Part shown: in pieces, positions 22,561 to 33,283 of the stretch | Layout: each line of letters begins with the position of its first letter | Numbering within the stretch: position 1 is the first letter of the stretch | DNA from: Mucidula mucida | Taxonomy: Eukaryota > Basidiomycota > Agaricomycetes > Agaricales > Physalacriaceae | DNA: 64,000 nucleotides | Reading direction: 5' to 3' | Assembly (NCBI GenBank): GCA_015501055.1 | Contig: JADNYV010000085.1 | Span: 1-64,000, forward strand | The notes under the pieces: model-generated | Told to the model about the DNA's origin: nothing | The model's input: the letters and a program-made list of their open reading frames with translations, nothing else | Databases searched by the model: none | Translations under genes and position numbers: made by a program

Positions 22561-24113
22561 ATGGCAGCCGTTCCCACTGCTGGTGCTCTCCCGCCCATAC
22601 CTGACAACATTGAGAATGCGTAGGTCTCCTGTCGTCCGGGCCAGAAATCAAATTGATTTGCGTCTTTCGTATAGGATTGGTCCCCAGGTCGGCATCATCA
22701 CTGCGCAGTTGTCCAGGTGACACTAACGATAATCGGAACACACAGCTTCTTGGAACGTTTTTCAACTTCTCCTTGTACGGTGTTCTAGCCGTTCAAGTCT
22801 GTACGTTCAGCGTCTTCGATTCGCGGCTAGAGCTTAGTCGCGCCTGTTAGACATCTACCATCTCGCGTTCCCGAACGACAATGTCAAGATCAAAGGCCTC
22901 GGTACGTGGGGTTTTTTTGGGCGATCTTTTATCTAATGCTTCCTTGCAGTGTACTTCGTATTGGCCTTCGAGACCGCTCAGACCATAATGAACGGAGCGG
23001 ATGCGTTCAACTCTTTCGCGCGAGGCTTTGGGAACCTGCTCGTTGCCGGGGATCCGGGTATCAGTCCAGTCTACACGCCAATCATGGGATCCATTATCGC
23101 ATTCGTCGTGCAGATGTTCTTCTGTTATCGCATCTACATCATCAGGAATACGGCCTGGTGGCTGAGCGCGGGTATTGCAGTTGTAAGTCACCATACGGCA
23201 CCTATTGCATAGCTAACTGTACTTGTTTAGATTTCTCTCATGCAGGCAGTCTGCGGTTTTGTGGGCGGAGTTCGGGTGTGTGTTCCTCTGTTCCGATTTC
23301 CTTCTATCACTGATGCGCATGATTAAGTCAATGTTGCTCGTCGACGAAATCCAAGCTGGACATACTCACGGCAAACAACCTTAGTCTACGTACGAACTTC
23401 ATTCTACCGCCGGCTACCCACGCCTGACACGCCTCACTAGCTATGGCTTGTCGGTGACGCAGTCGCTGATGTCGCTATCGCGCTCAGCATGTCCTTCTTT
23501 GTTCGTACCCGTCGCTTGCTCCGCATTTCACCGTTCTGACCTTGATTCCATTCAGTTATTAACGAGCCGACAGAGTCGCCAGACATACGACGTGGTGGCC
23601 AAGATCGTTACTCTGACCATTGAGACGAACGTTGCGACATCCGTCGTGGCCATCATCTCTTTGATTCTATACGCTGCATTACCAACGCAAACATATTTCG
23701 TCTGCCCCACTCTTTTCCTAGGCAAAATGTAAGCCTCTATTCCTCTGCGATCCGATCCTGATACTAATAACGCCAGTTATTCAAACACGCTCCTTATGAC
23801 ATTCAACAACCGCGCCACCGTCGCTTCCAAAATGAAATCCGACTCTAACAACCAAGCGTCGACGATGGGCAACTACCCTACGTGGCGCTCGCAGACGGGC
23901 ACCGTCCCCTTCCACGCGGGCTTGAACCCGGACCTCGCGGACACCGATACATTCACGAGCAATACGATTGAAGCTGTCAGTGAGTATCATATGAAGCATA
24001 AGGGATCGCATAATCCTACGCACTCGTACTCGACTTCGCATGTTGGTACAGAGGAGTATGGGATGCACTCTGGCAAGGTACGTGATGCCACGGATTTTTC
24101 GCATGCGAGCTGA
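22561..24113 (+). CDS. DUF6534-type seven-helix membrane protein (first copy)
   Basis: It starts MAAVPTAGALPPIPDN at 22,561. Short exons encode hydrophobic helices (FNFSLYGVLAVQV, MGSIIAFVVQMFFCYRIYII, LWLVGDAVADVAIALSMSFF, IETNVATSVVAIISLILYA). They are followed by the family's signature end KMYSNTLLMTFNNR and a polar, Ser/Thr/His-rich cytosolic tail. The C-x-C, RGFGNLL and DA...N elements match the second copy at 30.7 kb. This family is large in agaricomycetes and its function is not established. Transport or signalling is possible. The exact 3' end is uncertain: a donor-like GTACGT lies at about 24,079, and the frame otherwise ends at 24,113. Confidence 0.8.
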
Positions 24114-24984
24114 TGGTGGGAACAAGAACTCGTCTTGGGCGTAAGTTTCTGTAGGCTCTAGAGGAGCTACTTGTTGTGTCTTACTGTAAATTACACCTTT
24201 CCCCTCTATACCCTGTCTTCGGGCGGTTGTCATTATAGTATCCACAAAGAAACTGGTTTTCGATGTCTGGCTTACTGGCGCTATGGCGGCGGAAGTGATA
24301 TGTAATCGGTGCGCCACAGATCGGTCCGACGTGGCTACAGCCGCTTCCTTCGACTTCTTTGCTTCTTGTAGTTTTCTCTGTCACTGTCAGACTGTTCTTT
24401 CCACCACTGATTATGATCTGACATATCCGAGCGCTTTATGGAACGCCTTCCTCTCGTGGTATTCGGGAAATAGGGCGATAGATTTTAAGTTCTGGGCGCG
24501 CGGATTAGCTCGAGCGCGACCTGTTCTGTCGGATTGGCGACGCGCTGAAGGCAAATGCAAGTTTTTCTACTCATGCCGGGACCCTTCTGTTTTGAATGAG
24601 AGATGTCTATAGAGATATATTTTGGACACGGTTCAATGACTTCTGGTATCGTTATACACGGTTGGGCGCATACTTTTCATAACACACGCAACGGACATAC
24701 CGCAATTCTCGCGGTTTACGTCTTGGGCAAGCTCCAGGCAATCGTGTTTTAGATCCAAGTATACGCTCCAGGACGTGGCTAGACGTCTCACAGTTGGCAC
24801 TGCAAAAAAATACATTCGTCCGAGCTGCCTGCTATCTAGCTCAGCACTATGACGAGCTCAGAGTCAGAGGCGGATCTCTTGACACCTTCGCCGCCCACGA
24901 TATCACACCCCGTTTGCTGTATGTTTTCCCGTTCCGACGGCTTGTGAGTGCAGATCTAGATCCGGCTTTCCGAAAGTGCTGTAG
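24114..24984. other. Intergenic, no gene recognised
   Basis: It is AT-rich with small open frames only. It ends at the left target duplication (TGCTGTAG, 24,977-24,984) of the transposon that follows. Confidence 0.45.
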
Positions 24985-25078
24985 CACCAACACTTCCCAC
25001 TTAACCCACCTAATTAGGTGGTCAGGACACCCCCAGCGGACCACCTAACTAGGTGGGTTAAGTCGTTATTTACACCTA
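24985..25078 (+). repeat. Left terminal inverted repeat with internal palindrome
   Basis: Within the 94-bp TIR, CTTAACCCACCTAATTAGG and its near reverse complement CCTAACTAGGTGGGTTAAG face each other across about 25 bp. Each terminus could therefore fold on itself. Such sub-terminal motifs often serve as transposase binding sites. Confidence 0.88.
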
Positions 25079-25432
25079 CGCAATATTTTACAAGTACAAC
25101 GGACTTGTAGCACTCGCTAGCCGTCACTACCGTGTGATCGACGTATCATCACTGTCCCGCCCATCAAACCGACGCTGCTCCCGTCAATTCGTCGCTATTG
25201 CGTGATCGGCATGCGATCAATCCTTCCGCTCATCGTCCCGACGCCGCTCCCGTCGTCTCGTCACTTGCCCACCTCATAGGCACCCAAAAATTTTAAGAAA
25301 ATCATTCAAATAGATAATTTAGTACTGTACACAGACAAGTACTCTGTTAGTAAAATATTCGGGAACCGTAACACGAAAGCAAGTCGTCTTCGTAAAACCA
25401 CTCGCAATCGTCGGCGGTGTGGGTATCTCGCT

Positions 25433-25861
25433 TCATCCCGATTCCCCGTCGTCGCAGCCATCTGAATCGCTTTCCGTCGTCCGGTCTGCATAGCTAATCG
25501 CCCTCGCGAACCAATCGCAAACAGACACTCGCCACCACCCTTCCACAGGCAAAACTAAAATCTGACTCTGCATCTCGCCCTCATGCCAGCACTGAGTGTC
25601 CATTCCCCAAGCCGCTCTACTCTTGACTGTCGCAGTGGACCCCGTAAGCTTCTCGATGTGCTTCGTCGCCTCGTTCCATATGCATCGGCCACCTCTCGTC
25701 GGATCTCGTGGACGACAGCACAGGCGGAAGGGCCGACAGAGAAATAACGATATAGAGGTGTTCTTCGTTGCCCAGTGCGCGCGCGCACGTCCCGCAGATG
25801 ACAAGGCATGTCGGCTCTGGCTTTGTAGACCATACTGTTGCATGGATAGAAGTCGCCGCAT
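25433..25861 (-). CDS. Unassigned open frame inside the hAT-like element
   Basis: A 142-codon open frame has a protein-like second half (RCIWNEATKHIEKLTGSTAT, then WWRVSVCDWFARAI, acidic end). No catalytic motif of a transposase is seen. It could be a captured exon or a chance frame. I do not recognise it. Confidence 0.25.
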   Translation of the reverse strand: MRRLLSMQQYGLQSQSRHALSSAGRARAHWATKNTSISLFLCRPFRLCCRPRDPTRGGRCIWNEATKHIEKLTGSTATVKSRAAWGMDTQCWHEGEMQSQILVLPVEGWWRVSVCDWFARAISYADRTTESDSDGCDDGESG

Positions 25862-27274
25862 GCCAAGCAGGGCCTCCGAGTCAGCACGTAGCAGGATGTC
25901 ATGCCTGAAGGAAGTAGCAGAAGTGAAGAGAGCTAGCCGGCATGTGCGACGGCGTGGTGGTGGTGGTTAGTGGTAGAGAGACGATCATCGATCGCGTAGT
26001 CAGACGTGGTACAGACTGCAATGTTTATAATGTTACCCACAGTGCGAAAGGCAGAGGGTAATAGACAATTAGTGTCTATTGACACAGTTACACTCATGGA
26101 AGAATTTCCCGATATGAAGGAAATCTTGAGTCAAGACAGTCAATAGTCGAAAGAAGATGTTAAGTGCATACAAATGCTTTAGGGATTGCCTCGTATATGC
26201 TCTCGTACAACCAAAATTCCTGCATCACAGAGTGTACTAATGGACTCCATCTTGCAGCATACATTATTTATATGCAATACAAGACAACTGACGATCTTAC
26301 TTCGGCGTGTTTCAATTATCGCCATCGTCGAGGTCGACGATGAGCTGGACAATCATAACATATAGGTATATCTTTGTGCGTGCTTACTGGATTCACTTCA
26401 TTCTTCTTCTGATAGATGGCAACAGCTTATAATATATATTTCCGATGCTCATAAAGCGACTCCGTTGCAGCCGTCGCTGTAGAGAGCAATCCCGCACCAT
26501 AGTTCGGAACCCGGCAACTCGATCCGGACATCCGACACAGCGATCAAGCAGCTTCTTGGTCTTCACCACGTCTTTCCATGAACCTGCGAATAACAGCACA
26601 GCGACGAAGACGGCCTGCGGGGCCTGAAATATCGGTATCTGGTGAGTGTATCGTATTCTTTACCTATTTACTGTGTCGTCAGCGTTGCTGCATGCCAGAT
26701 ACTCACAACTCTGTCCGAAGGCGCCTCCACCTCTAACAACACGCCGACAGCAGACGACGCTACATGCCAGCATTCTCGCGATGTCACTATCCTCCCCATC
26801 AAGTCCGCTGCTACCTAAAACGACGTCCGTGCTTCGACGACGGCGCCAAACCGCGTCTTCCTCCCGTTCTCCCCTTCCCATGGCGGATATCTCCAACTCG
26901 AGCAACGCCTCTGAAGGCTTCATGGAGGCTGTTATCCCTGGCGCGAGTGCTGCGCGTACCCTCGTTCTACCTCATACCACCCAGCTTACAAAAAGACACC
27001 CGTACTATACCCTCAATTTGCACTTTTAGAAGAAAATAGTAGTAGCACAATGTATCGTATACGCAACCAATTTTATTTTTATTTTTTACAATTTTTTTTC
27101 ATGTGCGCCGGCAGCGACGACAGCGGCGGGGCGGGATTCCAGGATGACAGTGGGCGAGGCCATGACAATCGTCGATCACGCGGTGATGGCAGCGCCCAAG
27201 GCCCGGCATGTTGTCGCCGCTGACACGGCCTTGCGATGGACTACAAGTTGTACAATTCTGAGCCTTGATATCGC

Positions 27275-27368
27275 TAGGTGTAAATAACAACTTAACCCAC
27301 CTAGTTAGGTGGTCCGCTGGGGGTGTCCTGACCACCTAATTAGGTGGGTTAAGTGGGAAGTGTTGGTG
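27275..27368 (-). repeat. Right terminal inverted repeat with internal palindrome
   Basis: It is the reverse complement of the left repeat, with one C/T difference about 80 bp from the tip. It carries the same internal palindrome. Confidence 0.88.
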
Positions 27369-27376
27369 TGCTGTAG

Positions 27377-27719
27377 GCTGAAGCTGAAGAAAACGTGCTG
27401 CGAGAACCGACAAACTTAGCCGTACCACAATGCAAGTATACGCCTAAAATGCATTGGGTGCAGTGACAACCAATTGACGCAGTTGATTCATAAAGTCAAG
27501 ACATAAACTGCCGGAATACGGCGAAGCCAATGGCTTGGACCAGCTTGGACCTGAAAGAGGCACACAGCGAACCGGTTCACTCTGTACATCATTTGAAATT
27601 GCCCGCCTTGTTCCAACAGAAATCTGATCACCTTGGTCTGCGTCGGTCTCTTACCTGACTCGTCGCTCTCACGTCAGGACCTTGGCGCTGCTTCGCGTTG
27701 ACGCCCACATTTCGGGATA
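27377..27719. other. Upstream region of P450-3
   Basis: About 340 bp lie between the transposon's right target duplication and the ATG. No gene. The insertion lies close enough to affect this promoter. Confidence 0.4.
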
Positions 27720-29921
27720 ATGGCTTTCGCAGACGCTTCCTCGAAGCTCATTTTCCTTGTCCTGGCTGCTTCGGTTTATCTGCTTCTCAAGCGCCCGCGA
27801 CGACAGTTACCGTACCCTCCTGGGCCGAAAGGATACCCTCTCATTGGGAATCTACTCGACGTCCCCGATAGTTTTCAGTGGTTGAGATATACTGAATGGG
27901 CGAAGGTATACGGTACGTCTATATCTGCGATATTTGGATATCAATCACTGATGATGTCCTCTTACCAGGCGACTTGATCCACTTTCGCGTCTTTGGAATG
28001 CATATGTTCTTGATCAACTCGGTTCAAGTCGCGCAAGACCTCTTTGACAAGCGTTCCCGCGTGTATTCTGACCGACCAGAAATCGCTGTGATGAGCATGT
28101 GAGTACGTGCGTGTCACCATCACGAATACCTAGTACGAACGCGTCTACAGGAACGGATGGCATATCAACATGGGACTGAAACATTATGGCGATGATTGGC
28201 GGCGAGATCGTCGGCTTCTTCATCAAAGGCTTCGTCGCGAGGAATCTTCAAAGCTACACCCGGTCGAAATGAACAAAACTAGGGAACTGTTAACAGAACT
28301 TTTGAACGCGCCCAAAAAATATCATCACCACTTCGAAGTGTAAGCTATCGCTTTCGCTTGTCACAAACATCTTGACATCTTGGCAGCCTTCCTGCCTCAA
28401 TTATGATTTATGCCATGTACGGCTACGACGCGGCTCCAAATGACCCCTTCCTCGACATCGTATTCGAGATTGGAACTCTCTTCGGTGGCTCCGTGTTTCC
28501 AGGTATGAATCTAGTGAACGCCATTCCTCCACGTGAGTGCATATTCCTTCGGCTTTGCCTTCACTAAACCCTCTACAGTTCGACATCTGCCTAAATGGTT
28601 TCCGATACCGATGTTACAAGAACTACACCGACGGTGCGACCGTTGTCGTGTTTTGCTCGGGCAAGTTCAGGATATTCCTCTCAAGTCGGTGAAGGGTAGC
28701 ATGGTTAGCACGCCTGCTCTGTATCTTATCGAACCTTTTGGCTCACGTTTCAACCAAAGGCAGAAGGGACGTCAGTACCGTCGTGGATGGCGGATCTACT
28801 CACAAAGAACGAAATCGAGGGAGCTCAGTACGTCCCGGAGGACATTATCAAAGCACTGGGAATAGTACAGTTTACAGGTAATGACTGCTTGCCTTCCTTG
28901 AAATTTTTTTCGTTAACTCTCCCATCAGCGGCCATCGATACAGTGAGTTTCGCGCCCCTACTGCATTAGTATCAGTACTGAATTATCGTTCTTCTCAAGG
29001 TTTCGGCAGCATTATCCTCATTCGTACTCGCTATGATCTTGTTCCCGGATATCCAAGCCCGCGCACAGGCCGAACTTGATGCAGTTGTGGGCACCGACCG
29101 GTTACCCACCTTTGATGATCGCAAATCACTGCCATACATTGAGGCACTGATGCGCGAAGTGCTAAGGTGGCATCCGCCGCCACCTCTAGGTCAGTCCTCT
29201 GCCCTTATTCGCGTCATAGCATCGCTCTTATACGACCTCCAGGTGTCCCACACGCCACTTCGGCAGACGATGTTTATAATGGATATTACATCCCGAAAGG
29301 TCGTTCCGATTATTCTCTCTTAGCAGGCCGTGGTGGCTGACTGTTGGTACCTACCAGGGGCACTGATACTTTACAATCAATGGTATGTTCATCATCATCG
29401 CCACAAAAACGCAGACAGCTGATGATGATGGCCGCAGGGCGATGTGTCGCGATGAACGTGTATATGATAACGCAGAAGCATTCAATCCAGAGCGCTTCCT
29501 GTCGCCAGATGGAGGTGTTACTGAGCACTATCCTCCGGTGTTCGGCTTCGGGAGACGGTGAGATTGTTCCTCGTGCGCGTGGCCTACCTCACCACAATAT
29601 ACATCAGGATATGTGTTGGCCGATGGGCAGCGGATGCTAGTCTGTGGATTGCGATGGCTTCTATTCTGGCCGTGTTCCAACTGGGGAAGGCAAAAGACGA
29701 ACTAGGGAATGAGATTGAGGTCACGGAGAATTATTCAGACAGTATCGTATGGTGGGTGGCGTTCGCTCATTGTTTTACATGTGGCTCATCAAGGCTGGTG
29801 TAGCGCGCCCGTGCCGTTCGAGTGTGCTATCACGCCGAGAACGGAGAGCGCGAGGCTGTTGGTTTTGGATAATCCGCCTACACCGTTGGAGAGCATTGTC
29901 ATGCTAGACGCGAATGTGTAG
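27720..29921 (+). CDS. Cytochrome P450 (P450-3), paralogue of P450-2
   Basis: It starts [20 protein letters not shown] (membrane anchor), then [15 protein letters not shown]. The intron pattern follows P450-2. Motifs are [16 protein letters not shown], the I-helix [15 protein letters not shown], the K-helix [11 protein letters not shown] (ExxR), the PERF block [10 protein letters not shown], and the haem loop [15 protein letters not shown] (about 29,545-29,635), split by an intron. The end is [18 protein letters not shown], with the stop at 29,919-29,921. Expected length is about 500 aa. All key residues are present, so it should be an active ER monooxygenase. It pairs with a DUF6534 gene downstream. 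The hAT-like element lies about 340 bp upstream. Confidence 0.9.
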
Positions 29922-30743
29922 CGAGATCTTTTGAGTATGCGCGATTTATTTCAAGCCGTCGTTGATGTGTTGATGACATTTTGTAGTGAACTTTAGCCGT
30001 GTAAAATTGATGATGTATGGGCTGGATATTCCTCATTTCGAGTTTGTAGCCCCAGTTGCCGCATGAGCCTCGAAGTATGATGTGTAGGAAGCGTTGATGC
30101 CACAATTCGCTTTGATCATGATGACATCGGGGGAGGTACTTAGCGCCATCACCTAATATGTCCATGGGTACCGGGAAGGTGCTTTGGATCGTCTATCTGA
30201 ATGGTCCTCGGCGTCTTAAGGTGAAGGTACTGAGTACTCACTTCAGCTTCGACCTGCCACGGTTTAACCGGGTCTCGCTTGCAAGTATAGATCAGAGACT
30301 TCGAAGATTGTGCCTCTGATAATTAACGGAAAGTACGTCGATTGAACGCTCCTCCTGCCAATGCTAATAGTACCGAAGGGAGCGGGGTGTAGCGGTGCAC
30401 CATCATCATGATTCATCAGTGATCTCCTTCTATCCGCGTAGATCGACATGCCTCACAATTCCCCTGCTTGCGCAAAAGCGATGTGGACAAGAATATGCTC
30501 CTATTCCTAAAATCAATTTGCGTTGTCCGCCAGTTGATCATCAGCGTACTTAACACCTCCTTGTTCTCTATCTGTTGCAAGGTTATCTTGAGACGACCGG
30601 TGGCCACGCGGAACCGGTTTCGCTGATGGTAGGCTATACATGGTCTGGGGATGTACAAACCTGGATCTGTGATACGGTGGCGCGGAGCTGGTGTAATTTA
30701 AAAGGATCCATTTGTGATGACCGACGTGTGGTAGCTCCCAGAA
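29922..30743. other. Intergenic, no gene recognised
   Basis: These 822 bp lie between P450-3 and the second DUF6534 gene. There are only short, unconserved frames. Confidence 0.4.
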
Positions 30744-32347
30744 ATGTCTGCCCCCGGCCCACTTCCGCCTCCTGGTACTCTTCCTCCCATTCCTGACAAC
30801 ATCGAGTCCATGTACGCCCTTCTAGTATACGCGTAAACGCGCACATATCTGATTCTTCACCCCGTAGCATTGGCCCACAGGTAGATCGCTTCGATGGGTT
30901 GCTTCGCGCCATTTCTGACTGCTTTCCCGAAAGCTGCTTGGATCACTGTTCAATTTTACGCTCTATGGAATCCTCGCGCTACAAGTCTGTACGTATACTT
31001 CTGCCTGAGATCCACCTGTACGTGCTGACATCTTCGGCAGATATCTACCACACATCTTTCCCACAGGACAATAGGAAGATTAAATGGCTGGGTATGCTGT
31101 CCCATTTGTCTGCGGCAAGCTAGAAGCTGATGTAGCGATCAGTCTACTTCGTATTTGCCTTTGAAACAGCCCAGACCATCATGAACGGCGTGGACGTGTT
31201 CAACTCTTTCGCGAGAGGCTTCGGGAACCTTCTGATCATCGCGGAGCCCGGGATCAGTCCAATCTACACGCCTATCATGGGCTCCGTTATCGCTTTCATG
31301 GTGCAGATATTTTTCTCCTACCGCATTTGGATCATCAAGCGGTCCGTATGGTGGCTGTCGGCTACTATCGCTACGGTAATGCACGTTTCCGCTACGCGTC
31401 GCTGCACGTTGCTGAGCATGCGGTATGTTTTCAGATTTCGCTCGTCCAAGCTGCGTCCGGATTCGTAGGAGGCGTTAGAGTAAGCAGTCTCCTGGATCAT
31501 GATGTGTACCGTTTCATTGAATTGATGGTTCCGTGCACAGGCTATACTCCTTGTTAAGGATATACAAGCCGGGCACGCTCACAATCAGACGTTATTGGTC
31601 TACGTAAGGCCTCTTGGGACTCTTGTTATTGATGCGCATCTAATTCGCATCTCATACATCTAGATGTGGCTCATTGGCGATGCCGTAGCGGATGTTCTTA
31701 TTGCGGGTGTCATGTCTGTCCTAGTGCGTTTCATCGGGCTTCAGCTTCATATTAGCGGGATGCTAACGCCGTGATAGCTCCTCAAGGCCAAGAGCAGGCA
31801 GCATTCTCAAACGAATGATGCTGTGTCGCGTATTGTGCGAATGACAATCGAAACAAACGCGTTGTCGACTGCGATCGCCGTCATCTCGCTCGTGCTATTC
31901 GCTACAGATGAGAAGGGGACGTTCTTCATATGCCCTACAATGGTACTCGGGAAGATGTAAGTCATGCCCTTCGTCTGCCGTGCTGATACTGATGTGGCGC
32001 AGTTACTCCAACACACTTTTGCTCACGTTCAATAATCGGAACGCGCTCTCGAGACGCATGGGTTCGTCAGGAAGCAGCGGTCTACCTTCATATCGTACGC
32101 CTGTATCGCGACCGGCTGTACCGTTCTGTGCTGGCTTAAACCCGGAGGAATCTTTTGAAGATACTACGACTTTTGCGACGGAGATCAGCATAATCAAACA
32201 GAGTTCCACGATGACCGACTCGGATGCGGTCACTCGTCTTGATGAGGGGGGATACGGAGGCATGAAGGTGCGCTGCATTTGTTGAAATCCCTTCACTATG
32301 ACCACTGATGGTTTCCTTCGTAGGTGCAAACATCTACGTGGCACTAA
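30744..32347 (+). CDS. DUF6534-type seven-helix membrane protein (second copy)
   Basis: It starts MSAPGPLPPPGTLPPIPDN at 30,744. It is co-linear with the protein at 22.6 kb, including FETAQTIMNGVDVFNSFARG, PGISPIYTPIMGSVIAFMVQ, MWLIGDAVADVLIAGVMSV and KMYSNTLLLTFNNRNAL. It has a polar Ser-rich tail and probably ends after a final intron (GTGCGC...CGTAG) at a TAA at 32,345-32,347. The proline-rich start and PPIPDN are shared with copy one. Function is unknown. The repeated P450 plus DUF6534 association suggests duplication within the locus. Confidence 0.8.
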
Positions 32348-33227
32348 TAGTAATTATTTCTTCTGTGCGATTATATGTATGGAGACATTGTGTTGTAGGA
32401 TAGCTATTCGTTACTTAAATACCCCGTTGTACTTGTCGTTGATTTCGAACCATGATTCTCTGGCAAAAGTCATACAGAATCGGGGCTGCTAAAGCATTGA
32501 GTCCTGTCTTTTCGAGCTCTGACCGAGTTGAATCAAAGTCACGCCTTTCCTCTTCGCCTCACATCCGGCCTTTTCATGAATACCTCGCGTTTTTTTGCCG
32601 CAAGGACTCCTAACAATATTGTCGCACTCATGATGGAGCGGGTCAAGCTGCTTCGGATGGAAGCGTACGCTGGGCGGCGGCAAGAGATTGATTTGCTAAC
32701 GCGACAGAACAGAATAGCCATGTCATCCTAATCGCTGGTATCTTTGCTCAAGTGACTGCGCGTGCGAACCAGAATCATCTCCCCTAACAACGCGATGTGA
32801 ACTTACCTCAAATGGTGCAAAGAAACGGCAGGCTCTCGCTACGACCTTCGAGCGACAGGTAACCTTGTGCCCATTCTGGCGAGTCATTGTATTCGAACAA
32901 TCACGAGAACAATAAGCGCCTATCTAGGACCAAAATCCATCAAGGGAAACAGCAATTATTGTTGGTCTTTTGTTTTGGTTTGGCAATTATTGTTCTGGGA
33001 TTGTGGCTCTGGCTTGCGTTGTTTCGATATAAAATGTCAGAAAACGCCGTTCGAATCTAAAAACATCAAGCTAGCACCTCTCCAACACCTCCCTCGTAAT
33101 TCTTACTTAGTCCGATGGCAGCCGGTGGGTCTCGTTAGGATTCAAGGTTTTCTTCGCACACTGACCGTTTACCTAGCCGTTCCACCCGACACGCTTGGGA
33201 ATGCCTTGTCGGAATGTTGGCCCCCAA
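32348..33227. other. Intergenic, no firm gene
   Basis: A 67-codon open frame (32,528-32,731, plus) contains RRQEIDLLTRQNRI but no recognisable domain. Homology to module B begins only at about 33,227. Confidence 0.35.
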
Positions 33228-33283
33228 TCTGGGCGAATCTTCCACCCCAAACGATGATCAACAATTCTGTCCCGTCTGTCCGT

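Larger units (their letters stand above)
24985..27368. mobile_element. hAT-like non-autonomous DNA transposon, 2384 bp
   Basis: Two 94-bp terminal inverted repeats (24,985-25,078 and 27,275-27,368) match with one mismatch. They are flanked by a perfect 8-bp direct duplication TGCTGTAG (24,977-24,984 and 27,369-27,376). An 8-bp duplication and termini beginning CACCAACAC point to the hAT superfamily. The KDZ group also makes 8-bp duplications. No transposase domain is recognisable inside, so it depends on an element elsewhere. It sits between the first DUF6534 gene and P450-3. Confidence 0.88.
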
